The notes below the pieces were generated by a model. That model ran no database searches. It was not told the DNA's origin and saw nothing but the letters and a program-made list of their open reading frames with translations. A DNA stretch of 64,000 nucleotides from Limnobacter sp. (lineage in GTDB: Bacteria; Pseudomonadota; Gammaproteobacteria; Burkholderiales; Burkholderiaceae_B). Shown piece after piece: positions 54,871-63,138 of the stretch (position 1 is the first letter of the stretch; each line of letters starts with the position of its first letter). The position numbers and the translations under genes are program-made. Location: the NCBI GenBank assembly GCA_029866125.1, contig JARWZZ010000019.1, positions 124,001-188,000 of the forward strand, in the 5' to 3' direction.

Positions 54871-55581
54871 ATGCTACAAATCAGAAAATCACTTGAACGC
54901 GGTTACGCACAGCACGGTTGGTTGGAAAGTTTTCACAGTTTTTCCTTCTCTAGCTACTACGACCCCAAGCACATGGGTTTCGGTCCGCTGCGTGTGATCA
55001 ATGAGGATTGGGTGCAGCCCGTGACAGGGTTTGGGACACATGGCCACAAGGACATGGAAATTATTACCTACATGCTGGGTGGTGAGCTGAGCCACCAAGA
55101 CAGCACGGGCGGTGGCTCGACCATCAAGCCGGGGCAGGTGCAGCGTATGAGTGCGGGCAAGGGTATTCGCCATTCTGAGATGAATCGGCACAAAACGGAT
55201 GTGGCGCATTTGCTGCAAATTTGGATTGAGCCTGCTGTAACTGGGGTAGAGCCTGGCTACAAAGACCATGATCTAGATATTTCCACCATTACCAACAAAT
55301 TGGGTTTGGTGGTGACCGGGGACAAAGCCGAGGCGGAGCGTTTGAACGTTGCGTTTATTTACCAAGACGCAAAAATGTATGCAGGCCGCTTGGGTGCGCA
55401 GACGGTGACTTTACCATTGAACGCAGCTCGCAAAGGTTATTTGCACTTGGCCCGGGGCAAGGCGTTGGTGAATGGGCAGGCACTTGAAACTGGCGATGCC
55501 TTGCTGATGGCAGAGGAGTCTGAGTTGAAAATTGAGGTGACAGACCAAGCCGAGGTGCTGTTTTTTGACCTACCTGCATGA
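54871..55581 (+). CDS. pirin family protein (bicupin)
   Basis: 236-residue bicupin similar to E. coli YhhW. The metal ligands are visible as His57, His59, His101 and Glu103 (GTHGHKDMEII and GIRHSEMN). Some members open quercetin, others bind regulators; no substrate is provable here. AGGAGG lies seven bases before ATG, a strong ribosome site. The divergent LysR gene is the likely regulator. The C-terminal half is a second, degenerate cupin. Confidence 0.93.
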   Translation: MLQIRKSLERGYAQHGWLESFHSFSFSSYYDPKHMGFGPLRVINEDWVQPVTGFGTHGHKDMEIITYMLGGELSHQDSTGGGSTIKPGQVQRMSAGKGIRHSEMNRHKTDVAHLLQIWIEPAVTGVEPGYKDHDLDISTITNKLGLVVTGDKAEAERLNVAFIYQDAKMYAGRLGAQTVTLPLNAARKGYLHLARGKALVNGQALETGDALLMAEESELKIEVTDQAEVLFFDLPA

Positions 55582-55631
55582 GTGGATTGAATTTTTTCAG
55601 TTCAATGACAAACTTTTTCCAAGCAATGGTT

Positions 55632-55660
55632 ACCAAGCTGTAATACCTCAACAGCTTGGT
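55632..55660. promoter_or_regulatory. 9-bp perfect inverted repeat before the unknown gene at 55665
   Basis: ACCAAGCTG (55632-55640) and CAGCTTGGT (55652-55660) with an 11-base centre, ending four bases before the ATG. It may be a terminator-like hairpin after pirin without T-run, an operator, or a fold that hides the start. Confidence 0.4.
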
Positions 55661-55664
55661 TTCC

Positions 55665-56285
55665 ATGAACATAAACTCAAATACTTCTCAGGCACAACAT
55701 GCCAGCGCCCCTCAACTTCTGAGCGACTTTGCAGCCTCCACAAGGCAACGGTGGAGTAGTTTCAGCCTATGCGTGTCCGGCTTGTTCAAACAACTGCATG
55801 TGCAGTGCCCCATGTGTTTGTCTGTTCAGGTGGAGGAAGATGGGCCGTCACCGTTTGACCCGATTTGTAGTTTAAACCCCGAGTTGGGAGTGCCTAGGCG
55901 CCCCCTTGCAGATATCAATGCCGATGCGTATGTTAATTTTTGGTTGACTCAAAGCCCCGGGCGACTTTCTGACAACGATGTCTACGCCACGCGTAAATAC
56001 ATGCACGAGTATTTTCAGCAAAACTACGGTGATGAACAGTTAAGCGCCACTGAAATTGAAGCCCTTTACAAAAGCAGCGTTGAACAACGGTCCCCTTCAG
56101 ATTCAACAGAATCGATTCAGTCTGAACCCGAAGTAGCGGAGGCTGGGCAGGGCCTAAGCCCCAAAGCGTTGGAAATTTTGAAAACGCAGTTGAAAGGCAA
56201 AGGCTTAGAACCTGTCGTTTTGGACAAGCAGCGCCATGTTGTGTCTGAGCTTAAGCAGCTTTTTTCACCGAGGTCGCCGAGGTAA
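55665..56285 (+). CDS. unknown protein with Ser-rich parts and a CPMC motif
   Basis: 206-residue protein not recognised. No signal peptide is convincing. Visible are a Cys48-Pro-Met-Cys51 pair, an acidic Ser/Glu-rich stretch (SPSDSTESIQSEPEVAEAG, about residues 140-158) and a helical C-terminus. ATG 55665 is preferred to the upstream in-frame TTG 55656. No clear ribosome site; the start is right after an inverted repeat. It overlaps the 3' end of the leftward membrane gene by 35 bases. Its composition resembles the nearby kinase and phosphatase-like proteins, so it may belong to the same effector-like set; this is weak inference. Confidence 0.55.
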   Translation: MNINSNTSQAQHASAPQLLSDFAASTRQRWSSFSLCVSGLFKQLHVQCPMCLSVQVEEDGPSPFDPICSLNPELGVPRRPLADINADAYVNFWLTQSPGRLSDNDVYATRKYMHEYFQQNYGDEQLSATEIEALYKSSVEQRSPSDSTESIQSEPEVAEAGQGLSPKALEILKTQLKGKGLEPVVLDKQRHVVSELKQLFSPRSPR

Positions 56286-56595
56286 TACGCACCAGCACAT
56301 TCAACAACACCAACACGGCCACTGTGGCTGTGTGTGTGATGTTTTCATACCAAGTTTGCCCAAGTAGACCGTTTTCGTCTTGAGCCAATACCCAAACACC
56401 TTGCCCCGCTTGGGTTTGGATGCTTTGCGGTGCAATCGAGTCAAATGGGTTGATTTGAAAAATAAACAGGCTGGTGGGGTCGTCTGGCAGCACCAGGATT
56501 TCAGTAAACAACCTAAGAAAGAGTGCCACGACCAGTAAAGTGAGCAGTAAGATTTGAACTGCTGCCTTGAGCCGTTTGAGGTGCGAGGATTCCAT
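56251..56595 (-). CDS. small two-helix membrane protein overlapping the amidase gene
   Basis: 114-residue protein with TM helices at about residues 12-32 (AVQILLLTLLVVALFLRLF) and 87-104 (ATVAVLVLLNVLVRI), joined by a polar loop. Family not recognised. ATG 56595 is chosen; the frame opens with TTG 56616. It overlaps the end of the PGRP amidase gene by 83 bases in another frame, so translation coupling is likely. A role in envelope housekeeping with the amidase is possible but not shown. Confidence 0.6.
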   Translation of the reverse strand: MESSHLKRLKAAVQILLLTLLVVALFLRLFTEILVLPDDPTSLFIFQINPFDSIAPQSIQTQAGQGVWVLAQDENGLLGQTWYENITHTATVAVLVLLNVLVRITSATSVKKAA

Positions 56596-57151
56596 ATTCA
56601 GTCCGAAGTTGTTCAATAATGTTCATCAAGACATTGCCAGGGCAGGTGTAGCCGCTGCCCGGTAAAAACTCCCGGTGGCCACCCAATTCCCGGATGTTGA
56701 AGTGTTGCTTAAGGGTTTTGATTAGTTTTTTGGTCGAGTTCAGTTGTTTGGGGGTCAGTTCGTCGTCTTCATCCCACCACTGCTCATCAAAATCGCCCAT
56801 GACCAAGATGCCAATGCGCCCCGTGTTGGAGGCTTTCACATGGCTACCCTTGTGCAGCAGGTTTCGGCCCTCAAAAATATTGCCTTCGGGGCTAACCATG
56901 AAGTGATACCCCACGTCGTCAAACTGATTGTTACGCATGTGGTAGTCCTCAATCTGCTTGGGGTTTTTGTAGCCCTTGTTGCCTGAGTGGTGAATGGCGA
57001 TGGAGTGGTAGTTCCAGTCGTATTCCAAATTCTGGTGTTTAGGCGTTAACAAGCCCCAACGTGCGCGGGGCACGATGCCCAGTGCCAGCAAGATGTTTTT
57101 GCGTATGGCGTCTCTGCCCTCAATGATTCTCAAAGGAATTGCAGCGGCCAT
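56513..57151 (-). CDS. PGRP/amidase_2-type N-acetylmuramoyl-L-alanine amidase
   Basis: 212-residue zinc amidase-like protein with the PGRP fold. Zinc ligands can be read as His54 (AIHHSGN), His159 (ELGGHREF) and Cys170 (GYTCPGN); Tyr82 in GYHFMVSP is the catalytic Tyr. So it should be active on peptidoglycan stem peptides. No signal peptide is present, which suggests cytosolic recycling or non-Sec export. ATG 57151 (GGAAA upstream) is chosen over the ORF start at 57217. Its last about 28 codons overlap the small membrane protein gene, and it is divergent from dnaE. Confidence 0.82.
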   Translation of the reverse strand: MAAAIPLRIIEGRDAIRKNILLALGIVPRARWGLLTPKHQNLEYDWNYHSIAIHHSGNKGYKNPKQIEDYHMRNNQFDDVGYHFMVSPEGNIFEGRNLLHKGSHVKASNTGRIGILVMGDFDEQWWDEDDELTPKQLNSTKKLIKTLKQHFNIRELGGHREFLPGSGYTCPGNVLMNIIEQLRTEYGILAPQTAQGSSSNLTAHFTGRGTLS

Positions 57152-57315
57152 GAGTTTCCAAGATTGATGGGTTATTGGGGAAGGCAGAAGAATAATGCAA
57201 TGTGCGGGTTTTGCCAAAAAGAGTGCTGGGTCAGGGGCGCTTAAGTGGAAAGTTATGTGGATAGTTAAGTGGGCGTCGAACCCCCAAAGCTTGCCTGCCG
57301 GATTAAAATAGCGAG

Positions 57316-60300
57316 ATGACTCAATCCAATTCCCCCACCCCTGAATCTTTTGTCCATCTGCGCCTGCACACCGAGTTTTCGGTGGTGGATGGCATTGTGC
57401 GGGTGGGTGATGCCGTTAAAGCCGCTGTTGCCAGCAAAATGCCCGCTTTGGCCATTTCTGACCTGGGTAACCTGTTTGGTTTAATCAAGTTTTATGGCAA
57501 GTGCAGGGGCGCAGGCATCAAGCCAATTGCTGCTGTGGATGTGTGGGTTGAAAGTGACCGGGATGACGAAAACCCAGCCCGCGTGTTGCTGATTGTGCAA
57601 AATCACAAAGGTTATTTGCAGCTGTGTGAAATCCTTTCCCGCGCGTATTTGCAAAACCACAAGCGTGGCAAAGCCATTGTGCGCATGGAATGGTTTTCGG
57701 AGGTCGGTTGCGATGGTTTGATTGCCCTATCAGGCTTTCAGCACGGCGACATTGGTCAGTTTTTGCTGGCGGGACGCACTGAAAAAGCGGAGTTCACAGC
57801 CAAACGTTGGATGAAATTGTTTCCGCAACGTTTTTACATTGAATTGCAGCGCGATGGCTCGCCTCAAGCGGATGAATTGACCGGTTTAAGTTGCCAATTT
57901 GCGGCCAAGGTTGGCCTGCCTGTGGTGGCAACGCACCCCATCCAGTTTATGAAAACCGAGGACTTCCGAGCCCACGAGGCCCGTGTGTGCATCTCCGAAG
58001 GCGGTATTTTGTCCAACCCGCGCCGGGTGCGCAAGTTCACTGAGCAGCAGTATTTCAAATCCACCGATGAGATGCTGCAACTGTTTGCCGACATTCCCAG
58101 TGCGGTGCGTAACACGCTGACGATTGCCCAACGCTGTAACCTGAAGTTGGAGCTGGGTAAGCCCAAATTGCCAGACTTCCCCACACCCGATGGCATGACG
58201 CTGGATGACTTCCTGCGCCATTTGTCGAAGGAAGGTTTGGAAAAGCGGCTGGTCCATTTGTTCCCCAATCCGGCAGAGCGGGAAAAAGAACGCCCCATTT
58301 ACGATGCGCGCCTGAAGACTGAATGCGACACCATTATTTCCATGGGTTTTCCCGGGTACTTCCTGATTGTTCAGGACTTTATCAATTGGGGTAAAAACAA
58401 TGGCGTGCCGGTGGGGCCGGGTAGGGGGTCTGGCGCTGGGTCGCTGGTGGCCTATGCTTTGGGCATTACTGACATTGACCCACTGCGCTACGATTTGCTG
58501 TTTGAGCGGTTTTTGAACCCCGAGCGGGTTTCAATGCCCGACTTTGACATCGACTTTTGCCAAGACAACCGCGACCGCGTGATTGATTACGTAAAAGAGC
58601 GTTATGGCCGCAATGCGGTCAGCCAGATTGCAACGTTTGGTACCTTGGGTGCCAAGGCTGTTATCCGCGATGCAGGCCGCGTGCTGGACATGCCCTATAT
58701 GTACTGCGATGGCTTGTCCAAGTTGATTCCTCAAACCCCGGCTGACCCTTGGGACCTTGACCGGGCCATGAAAGATGAGCCGACATTCCGTGAGCGGGTT
58801 GAGAACGAGGACGAAGCCAAGGAAATTATTGCCGTGGCCCGCCCCTTGGAAGGTTTGACCCGAAACATCGGTATGCATGCAGGTGGTGTGTTGATTGCCC
58901 CGGGTAAATTGACTGATTTTTGCCCTTTGTATTGTGCGGAAGGCACCGATTCGGTGGTGTCCCAGTACGACAAAGACGATGTAGAAGCCGTCGGCTTGGT
59001 GAAGTTTGACTTTTTGGGTTTGCGTAACCTGACCATTCTGGACTGGGCGGTGCGCTGGGTTTGTGAAGGCTATGAGGACCGTAGGGATTTCCGTTTGGAA
59101 GACCTTCCACTGGATGACCCTGCGGTTTACCGCCTGTTTTCTGAGGGCAACACCACGGCGGTGTTTCAGTCAGAATCCCGATCTGCCAAGGATTTGGAAA
59201 AAAAGCTCAAGCCGGATAACTTTGAAGACATTATTGCCTTGATGGCGCTGAACCGCCCGGGACCACTGGGTTCGGGCATGGTGGATGACTTTATTGCCCG
59301 TAAAAAGGAGCAGAGCCAAACCGGTTTGGGCAAGAAGGAGTGGTATTTCCACTCCAATCTGGAAGCCACATTGCGCCCCACTTATGGCGTGATTGTGTAT
59401 CAGGAACAAGTGATGCTGGTGGCCCAGTTGCTAGCGGGCTACAGCTTGGGTGGTGCTGACCTGTTGCGCCGCGCCATGGGTAAAAAGAAGCCCGAAGAAA
59501 TGGCCAAGCAGCGTGAAATTTTCACGACTGGGGCCACCGAGCGTGGTGTTGACCCCAGCTTGGCCAAGCAGCTTTTCGATTTGATGGAAAAGTTTGCTGA
59601 GTATGGTTTCAATAAGTGCTTGCATGGCAGTACGCGGGTGATGGATGCGGACACGGGCCGATACTGGACTGTGGAAGAACTCCTGAAGGCCAAACACCGC
59701 CCCCGCCTGCATGCGTGCGATGAGAATCAAAAACTGGTGCCGCGCCGGGTGTTGGATGTGGTTTGGAATGGTGTTAAACCCGTTTTCAAACTGACGACTC
59801 GAACTGGGTATGAGTTGATAGCTACAGGGAACCATCCGTTTAAAACACTGACTGGCTGGACCCATTTGGAAGACCTCCGCGTGGGTGATTTTGTTGCCTC
59901 TGCACGCGAATTGAAAGTGTTGGGTCAACAGAGCTGGCCTGCCTACCAAATTATCACCTTGGCTGGGTTGTTGAGCGAAGGCAACACTTGCCACCCCTCC
60001 AACTTGTTTTTCTACAACAATGATGCGGCTTTAATTGAAGACTTCAGTGTGGCAGCCCAAGGGTTTGGTAACACCGAGGCACGCGTGTCCACCTACGACG
60101 GGCGTCGCTACGAAGTCTGTCTGAAGCGTGAAAAGCAGCTCCCGTGGAATCATCCACAATTTGCAGAAAACAGAGTAAGTGGCGCTCGAGTGTGGGCTGA
60201 AAGTTTGGGATTAACCCAGGTCTTGGCCATTGATAAATCGGTTCCAGCTGTTGTTTTTGAATGGGTCGATAGCAATATAGAATTGTTTTTGGGACGCCTG

Positions 60301-62148
60301 TGGAGTGGGGATGGAAGCCTCTCCGTGCGTCACACCAGCGTGTTTTATGCCACATCGTCCAAGCAATTGGCCGATGACGTTCGCCGCTTGATGTTGAGGC
60401 TGGGCATGACCACCACTTTGCACACCAAGGGCTTCAAATACCGCGATGAAATCAAGCCCGGCTATACCGTTAATTTGTTGGGTACAGATAGTCTTAAGCG
60501 ATTTGTAGACAGGATACTTCCCCATGTGGTGGGCCGTGAGGACCAAGTTCAAGCCTTGAAAGAGCATGCGTCACTTGATTTCGATTTGAGTTCGAAGGAC
60601 GTGGTGCCCGCAGGGGTTCGATCGCTGGTTGATGAAGCTCGTCTTGCCAAAGGCTGGACTTGGGCTGAATTGGAGGTCAAGTCCGACCTTTCAATGCGCG
60701 AGTTTTGTGGTCAGGGCAGCGACCATAAAAAAGGATTTCGGCGATCAACAATCGGTCGCTTGGGCGAAGTGCTCAACAGTGAACAACTTCAAAATTTGGC
60801 CTATTCCGATATTTTTTGGGACGAGGTGGTCAATATCGAGGCCTTGGGCTTGTCTGACACCTATGATCTTGAAATTGAAGAACACCATAACTTTGTGGCT
60901 GAAGGTTTGGTGGTGCACAACTCCCACTCCGCCGCCTACGCGTTGATTGCTTATCACACCGGCTGGTTGAAGGCGCATTACCCCGCAGAGTTTATGGCCG
61001 CTTCCATGTCGTCTGACATGGACGACACGGACAAGGTCAAAATTTTTGTTGAAGATGCGCTGACCATGTGTCAGGTGCCGGGCAAGCCCCGGGGCACTTT
61101 GCTGCAAATGTTGGCCCCGGACATCAACGAGTCCAATTTCCGTTTTACTCCGGTCAAGCGTGAGGGTGACAAAGTGGCCAGCGCCATTCGCTATGGCTTG
61201 GGTGCGGTAAAAGGCACTGGCCAAGCCGCTTGCGAGGCGATTGTTGCCGAACGAAAGGCAAATGGCCCCTTTACCAGCCTGTTTGATTTCACCCGCCGGG
61301 TTGACCGCAAGCAGATCAACAAGCGGTCTGTGGAAGCGCTGATTCGTGCCGGTGCGTTTGATGTGCTGGACCCCGACCGTGCCAAATTACTGGCCAGTGT
61401 GGGCAACGCCATGAGTTGGGCAGAGCAGCAAGCTGCAACGGCCTCGCAGGTCAGTTTGTTTGGCGACGATTTGGGTGGCGATGTAGCTCCAGACTATGTG
61501 CAGGTGCCGGGTTGGACTGATCGCGAAAAGTTGCAGCAAGAGAAGGGCGCGCTGGGCTACTATTTCAGCGGCCATTTGTTTACTGCGGACGAAGCGAAGG
61601 TGCGCCAGTTTGTGCGGCTGAAGTTAAAAGAGTTGCGCCCCAGCCGAGAGATGGTGTGGATGGCGGGTGTGATTGCCTCTTTGCGGACCATGATGACCAA
61701 GCGCGGCAAGATGGCGATTATTTTGCTGGACGATTCCACCGCTCAAGTTGAACTGTCGATTTTTAATGAGCAGTTTGAGGCCAATCGCAATTTGTTGCGT
61801 GAAGATGAGTTGTTAATCCTTCAAGGCAAAGTGTCTGAAGACTCCTACACCGGCGGCTTGCGGGTGACGGCTGAAAACCTGTACAGCTTGGCTCAGGCGC
61901 GCGCGCATTTTGTGTCGCGCTTGAGTTTGCACATGAATGGGCAGTCGGATGCGGCCAAGCTTAAATTGTTGCTTGAGCCCTTTAAGGATGCTGCAAACGG
62001 TTGTTTGGTCGAGATCAATTACCACAACAACGATGCGGCCTGTGTGGCCCATTTGTCGGAAGACTGGCGTGTGCGCCCCGAAGAAGACTTGCTTGAGGCG
62101 GCCCGTAATTGGTTGGGCGAAAAGAACGCGCGTTGGGTTTTCCAGTGA
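57316..62148 (+). CDS. dnaE: DNA polymerase III alpha subunit with an in-frame intein
   Basis: Replicative polymerase. The 1610-residue precursor equals a 1175-residue DnaE plus a 435-residue intein at residues 768-1202. The N-terminal PHP domain starts FVHLRLHTEFSVVDG; the catalytic Asp triad is Asp409 and Asp411 (PDFDIDF) and Asp565 (VKFDFLGL). After the intein the chain resumes SHSAAYALIAYHTGWLKAHYPAEFMA and runs through the beta-binding/OB region (AGVIASLRTMMTKRGKMAIILLDD). Functional DnaE needs splicing, since the insertion splits the conserved FNK/SHSAAY motif. ATG 57316 has no upstream overlap; a glycosyltransferase-like gene overlaps the stop by 4 bases. Confidence 0.97.
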   Translation: MTQSNSPTPESFVHLRLHTEFSVVDGIVRVGDAVKAAVASKMPALAISDLGNLFGLIKFYGKCRGAGIKPIAAVDVWVESDRDDENPARVLLIVQNHKGYLQLCEILSRAYLQNHKRGKAIVRMEWFSEVGCDGLIALSGFQHGDIGQFLLAGRTEKAEFTAKRWMKLFPQRFYIELQRDGSPQADELTGLSCQFAAKVGLPVVATHPIQFMKTEDFRAHEARVCISEGGILSNPRRVRKFTEQQYFKSTDEMLQLFADIPSAVRNTLTIAQRCNLKLELGKPKLPDFPTPDGMTLDDFLRHLSKEGLEKRLVHLFPNPAEREKERPIYDARLKTECDTIISMGFPGYFLIVQDFINWGKNNGVPVGPGRGSGAGSLVAYALGITDIDPLRYDLLFERFLNPERVSMPDFDIDFCQDNRDRVIDYVKERYGRNAVSQIATFGTLGAKAVIRDAGRVLDMPYMYCDGLSKLIPQTPADPWDLDRAMKDEPTFRERVENEDEAKEIIAVARPLEGLTRNIGMHAGGVLIAPGKLTDFCPLYCAEGTDSVVSQYDKDDVEAVGLVKFDFLGLRNLTILDWAVRWVCEGYEDRRDFRLEDLPLDDPAVYRLFSEGNTTAVFQSESRSAKDLEKKLKPDNFEDIIALMALNRPGPLGSGMVDDFIARKKEQSQTGLGKKEWYFHSNLEATLRPTYGVIVYQEQVMLVAQLLAGYSLGGADLLRRAMGKKKPEEMAKQREIFTTGATERGVDPSLAKQLFDLMEKFAEYGFNKCLHGSTRVMDADTGRYWTVEELLKAKHRPRLHACDENQKLVPRRVLDVVWNGVKPVFKLTTRTGYELIATGNHPFKTLTGWTHLEDLRVGDFVASARELKVLGQQSWPAYQIITLAGLLSEGNTCHPSNLFFYNNDAALIEDFSVAAQGFGNTEARVSTYDGRRYEVCLKREKQLPWNHPQFAENRVSGARVWAESLGLTQVLAIDKSVPAVVFEWVDSNIELFLGRLWSGDGSLSVRHTSVFYATSSKQLADDVRRLMLRLGMTTTLHTKGFKYRDEIKPGYTVNLLGTDSLKRFVDRILPHVVGREDQVQALKEHASLDFDLSSKDVVPAGVRSLVDEARLAKGWTWAELEVKSDLSMREFCGQGSDHKKGFRRSTIGRLGEVLNSEQLQNLAYSDIFWDEVVNIEALGLSDTYDLEIEEHHNFVAEGLVVHNSHSAAYALIAYHTGWLKAHYPAEFMAASMSSDMDDTDKVKIFVEDALTMCQVPGKPRGTLLQMLAPDINESNFRFTPVKREGDKVASAIRYGLGAVKGTGQAACEAIVAERKANGPFTSLFDFTRRVDRKQINKRSVEALIRAGAFDVLDPDRAKLLASVGNAMSWAEQQAATASQVSLFGDDLGGDVAPDYVQVPGWTDREKLQQEKGALGYYFSGHLFTADEAKVRQFVRLKLKELRPSREMVWMAGVIASLRTMMTKRGKMAIILLDDSTAQVELSIFNEQFEANRNLLREDELLILQGKVSEDSYTGGLRVTAENLYSLAQARAHFVSRLSLHMNGQSDAAKLKLLLEPFKDAANGCLVEINYHNNDAACVAHLSEDWRVRPEEDLLEAARNWLGEKNARWVFQ
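59617..60921 (+). mobile_element. DnaE intein with LAGLIDADG-type homing endonuclease
   Basis: 435-residue protein element starting Cys1 (CLHGSTRVMD, block A) and ending His434-Asn435, followed by extein Ser+1. Block B is ATGNHPF (Thr70, Asn72, His73); block F is DTYDLEIEEHHNFVAEGLVVHN. Two endonuclease motifs are seen: TLAGLLSEGN with Glu121 and FLGRLWSGDGS with Asp232, 111 residues apart, so the homing endonuclease may be intact. All splicing residues are present. It inserts between FNK and SHS of DnaE, three residues after the split-intein site of cyanobacterial DnaE (Y/CFN). Confidence 0.95.
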
Positions 62149-63089
62149 AGAGGAAAATCCTCATCGTCGCCCCCAAATGGGATGAGAAAAACGGCGGCGT
62201 GGTGGTGCTGCACAAGCTGTGTGATTTGCTCAACCGCATGGGCCGAGAGGCTTATTTAGTGCCTTACATTGACAATCAGTTGGTGCAGCCTGGCAAAAGT
62301 GCCTCCGGAATATGGAAAGTGGTAAGAAGCCGCCTTTACCGCTGGTACCGCGAGTTTAAAACCAATCCCACCCTGCTTACCCCCGTATTCCAGGGCAAGC
62401 CTTGGGCTATGGATTTGTCAGACTACATTGTGATATATCCCGAGTTGGTGATGGGTAACCCCTTGCGTGCGCAAAACACAGTGCGCTGGTTTTTGCACAA
62501 ACCTGGGTTTCACAACCACGGCAATATTGTGTTGGGTCAGGGGGAGTTGTACTTCTTCTACAACAAAGCGTTTGGGCCATTCCACATGACAGGCTCCACC
62601 ACTTCAGACCACGAGTTGCGCATCATTCACTACCCCCTGGAGCATTACAACCTGCAAGGTGCGCTGCCTGAGCCCGATCGGCAGGGCACTGCGTATTGCT
62701 TGCGCAAGGGGGACAAAAAGCCGCGTATTCATCACCCTGAAGATGCCATCCTGATCGACCCACTCAACCACGCTGATACGGCAGCGGTGTTCAAAAAAGT
62801 AAAGCGATTCATTTCGTACGACAGCATCACGGCCTATTCATTTTTCGCGGCCTTGTGCGGGTGTGAATCTGTGGTGGTGCCCGATGAGGGCGTGAGTTTT
62901 GAAGACTGGCAAAGCAACCCGGCTGATGCGCATGGCATTGCCTATGGGTTTTCGGATTCAGAAATTCAGCGCGCCAAAAACACCGCCCATTTGTGTATTG
63001 AGCGGGTTTTTGAAATGGACAAGCAGAACAACATCAACCTGCAAGCGGCAGTGGCGCAGATGGATGATTTCTTTGCGGGCCGCGATTGA
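62145..63089 (+). CDS. glycosyltransferase-like protein
   Basis: 314-residue protein with a GT-B-like N-terminus KRKILIVAPKWDEKNGGVVVLHKLCDLLNRMG and a later VKRFISYDSITAYSFFAALCG and ESVVVPDEGVSFEDW that look like a sugar-nucleotide binding half. Not assignable to a pathway; surface polysaccharide is likely. The start GTG 62145 overlaps the dnaE stop (GTGA), so it is probably co-translated with dnaE; an upstream in-frame ATG in dnaE would add 12 residues. A 50-base gap separates it from a leftward acyltransferase. Confidence 0.7.
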   Translation: MKRKILIVAPKWDEKNGGVVVLHKLCDLLNRMGREAYLVPYIDNQLVQPGKSASGIWKVVRSRLYRWYREFKTNPTLLTPVFQGKPWAMDLSDYIVIYPELVMGNPLRAQNTVRWFLHKPGFHNHGNIVLGQGELYFFYNKAFGPFHMTGSTTSDHELRIIHYPLEHYNLQGALPEPDRQGTAYCLRKGDKKPRIHHPEDAILIDPLNHADTAAVFKKVKRFISYDSITAYSFFAALCGCESVVVPDEGVSFEDWQSNPADAHGIAYGFSDSEIQRAKNTAHLCIERVFEMDKQNNINLQAAVAQMDDFFAGRD

Positions 63090-63138
63090 ACTCTAGTGTT
63101 GACAACCCGCTTTCAACAACTCAGTCGCCAACTGTTGC

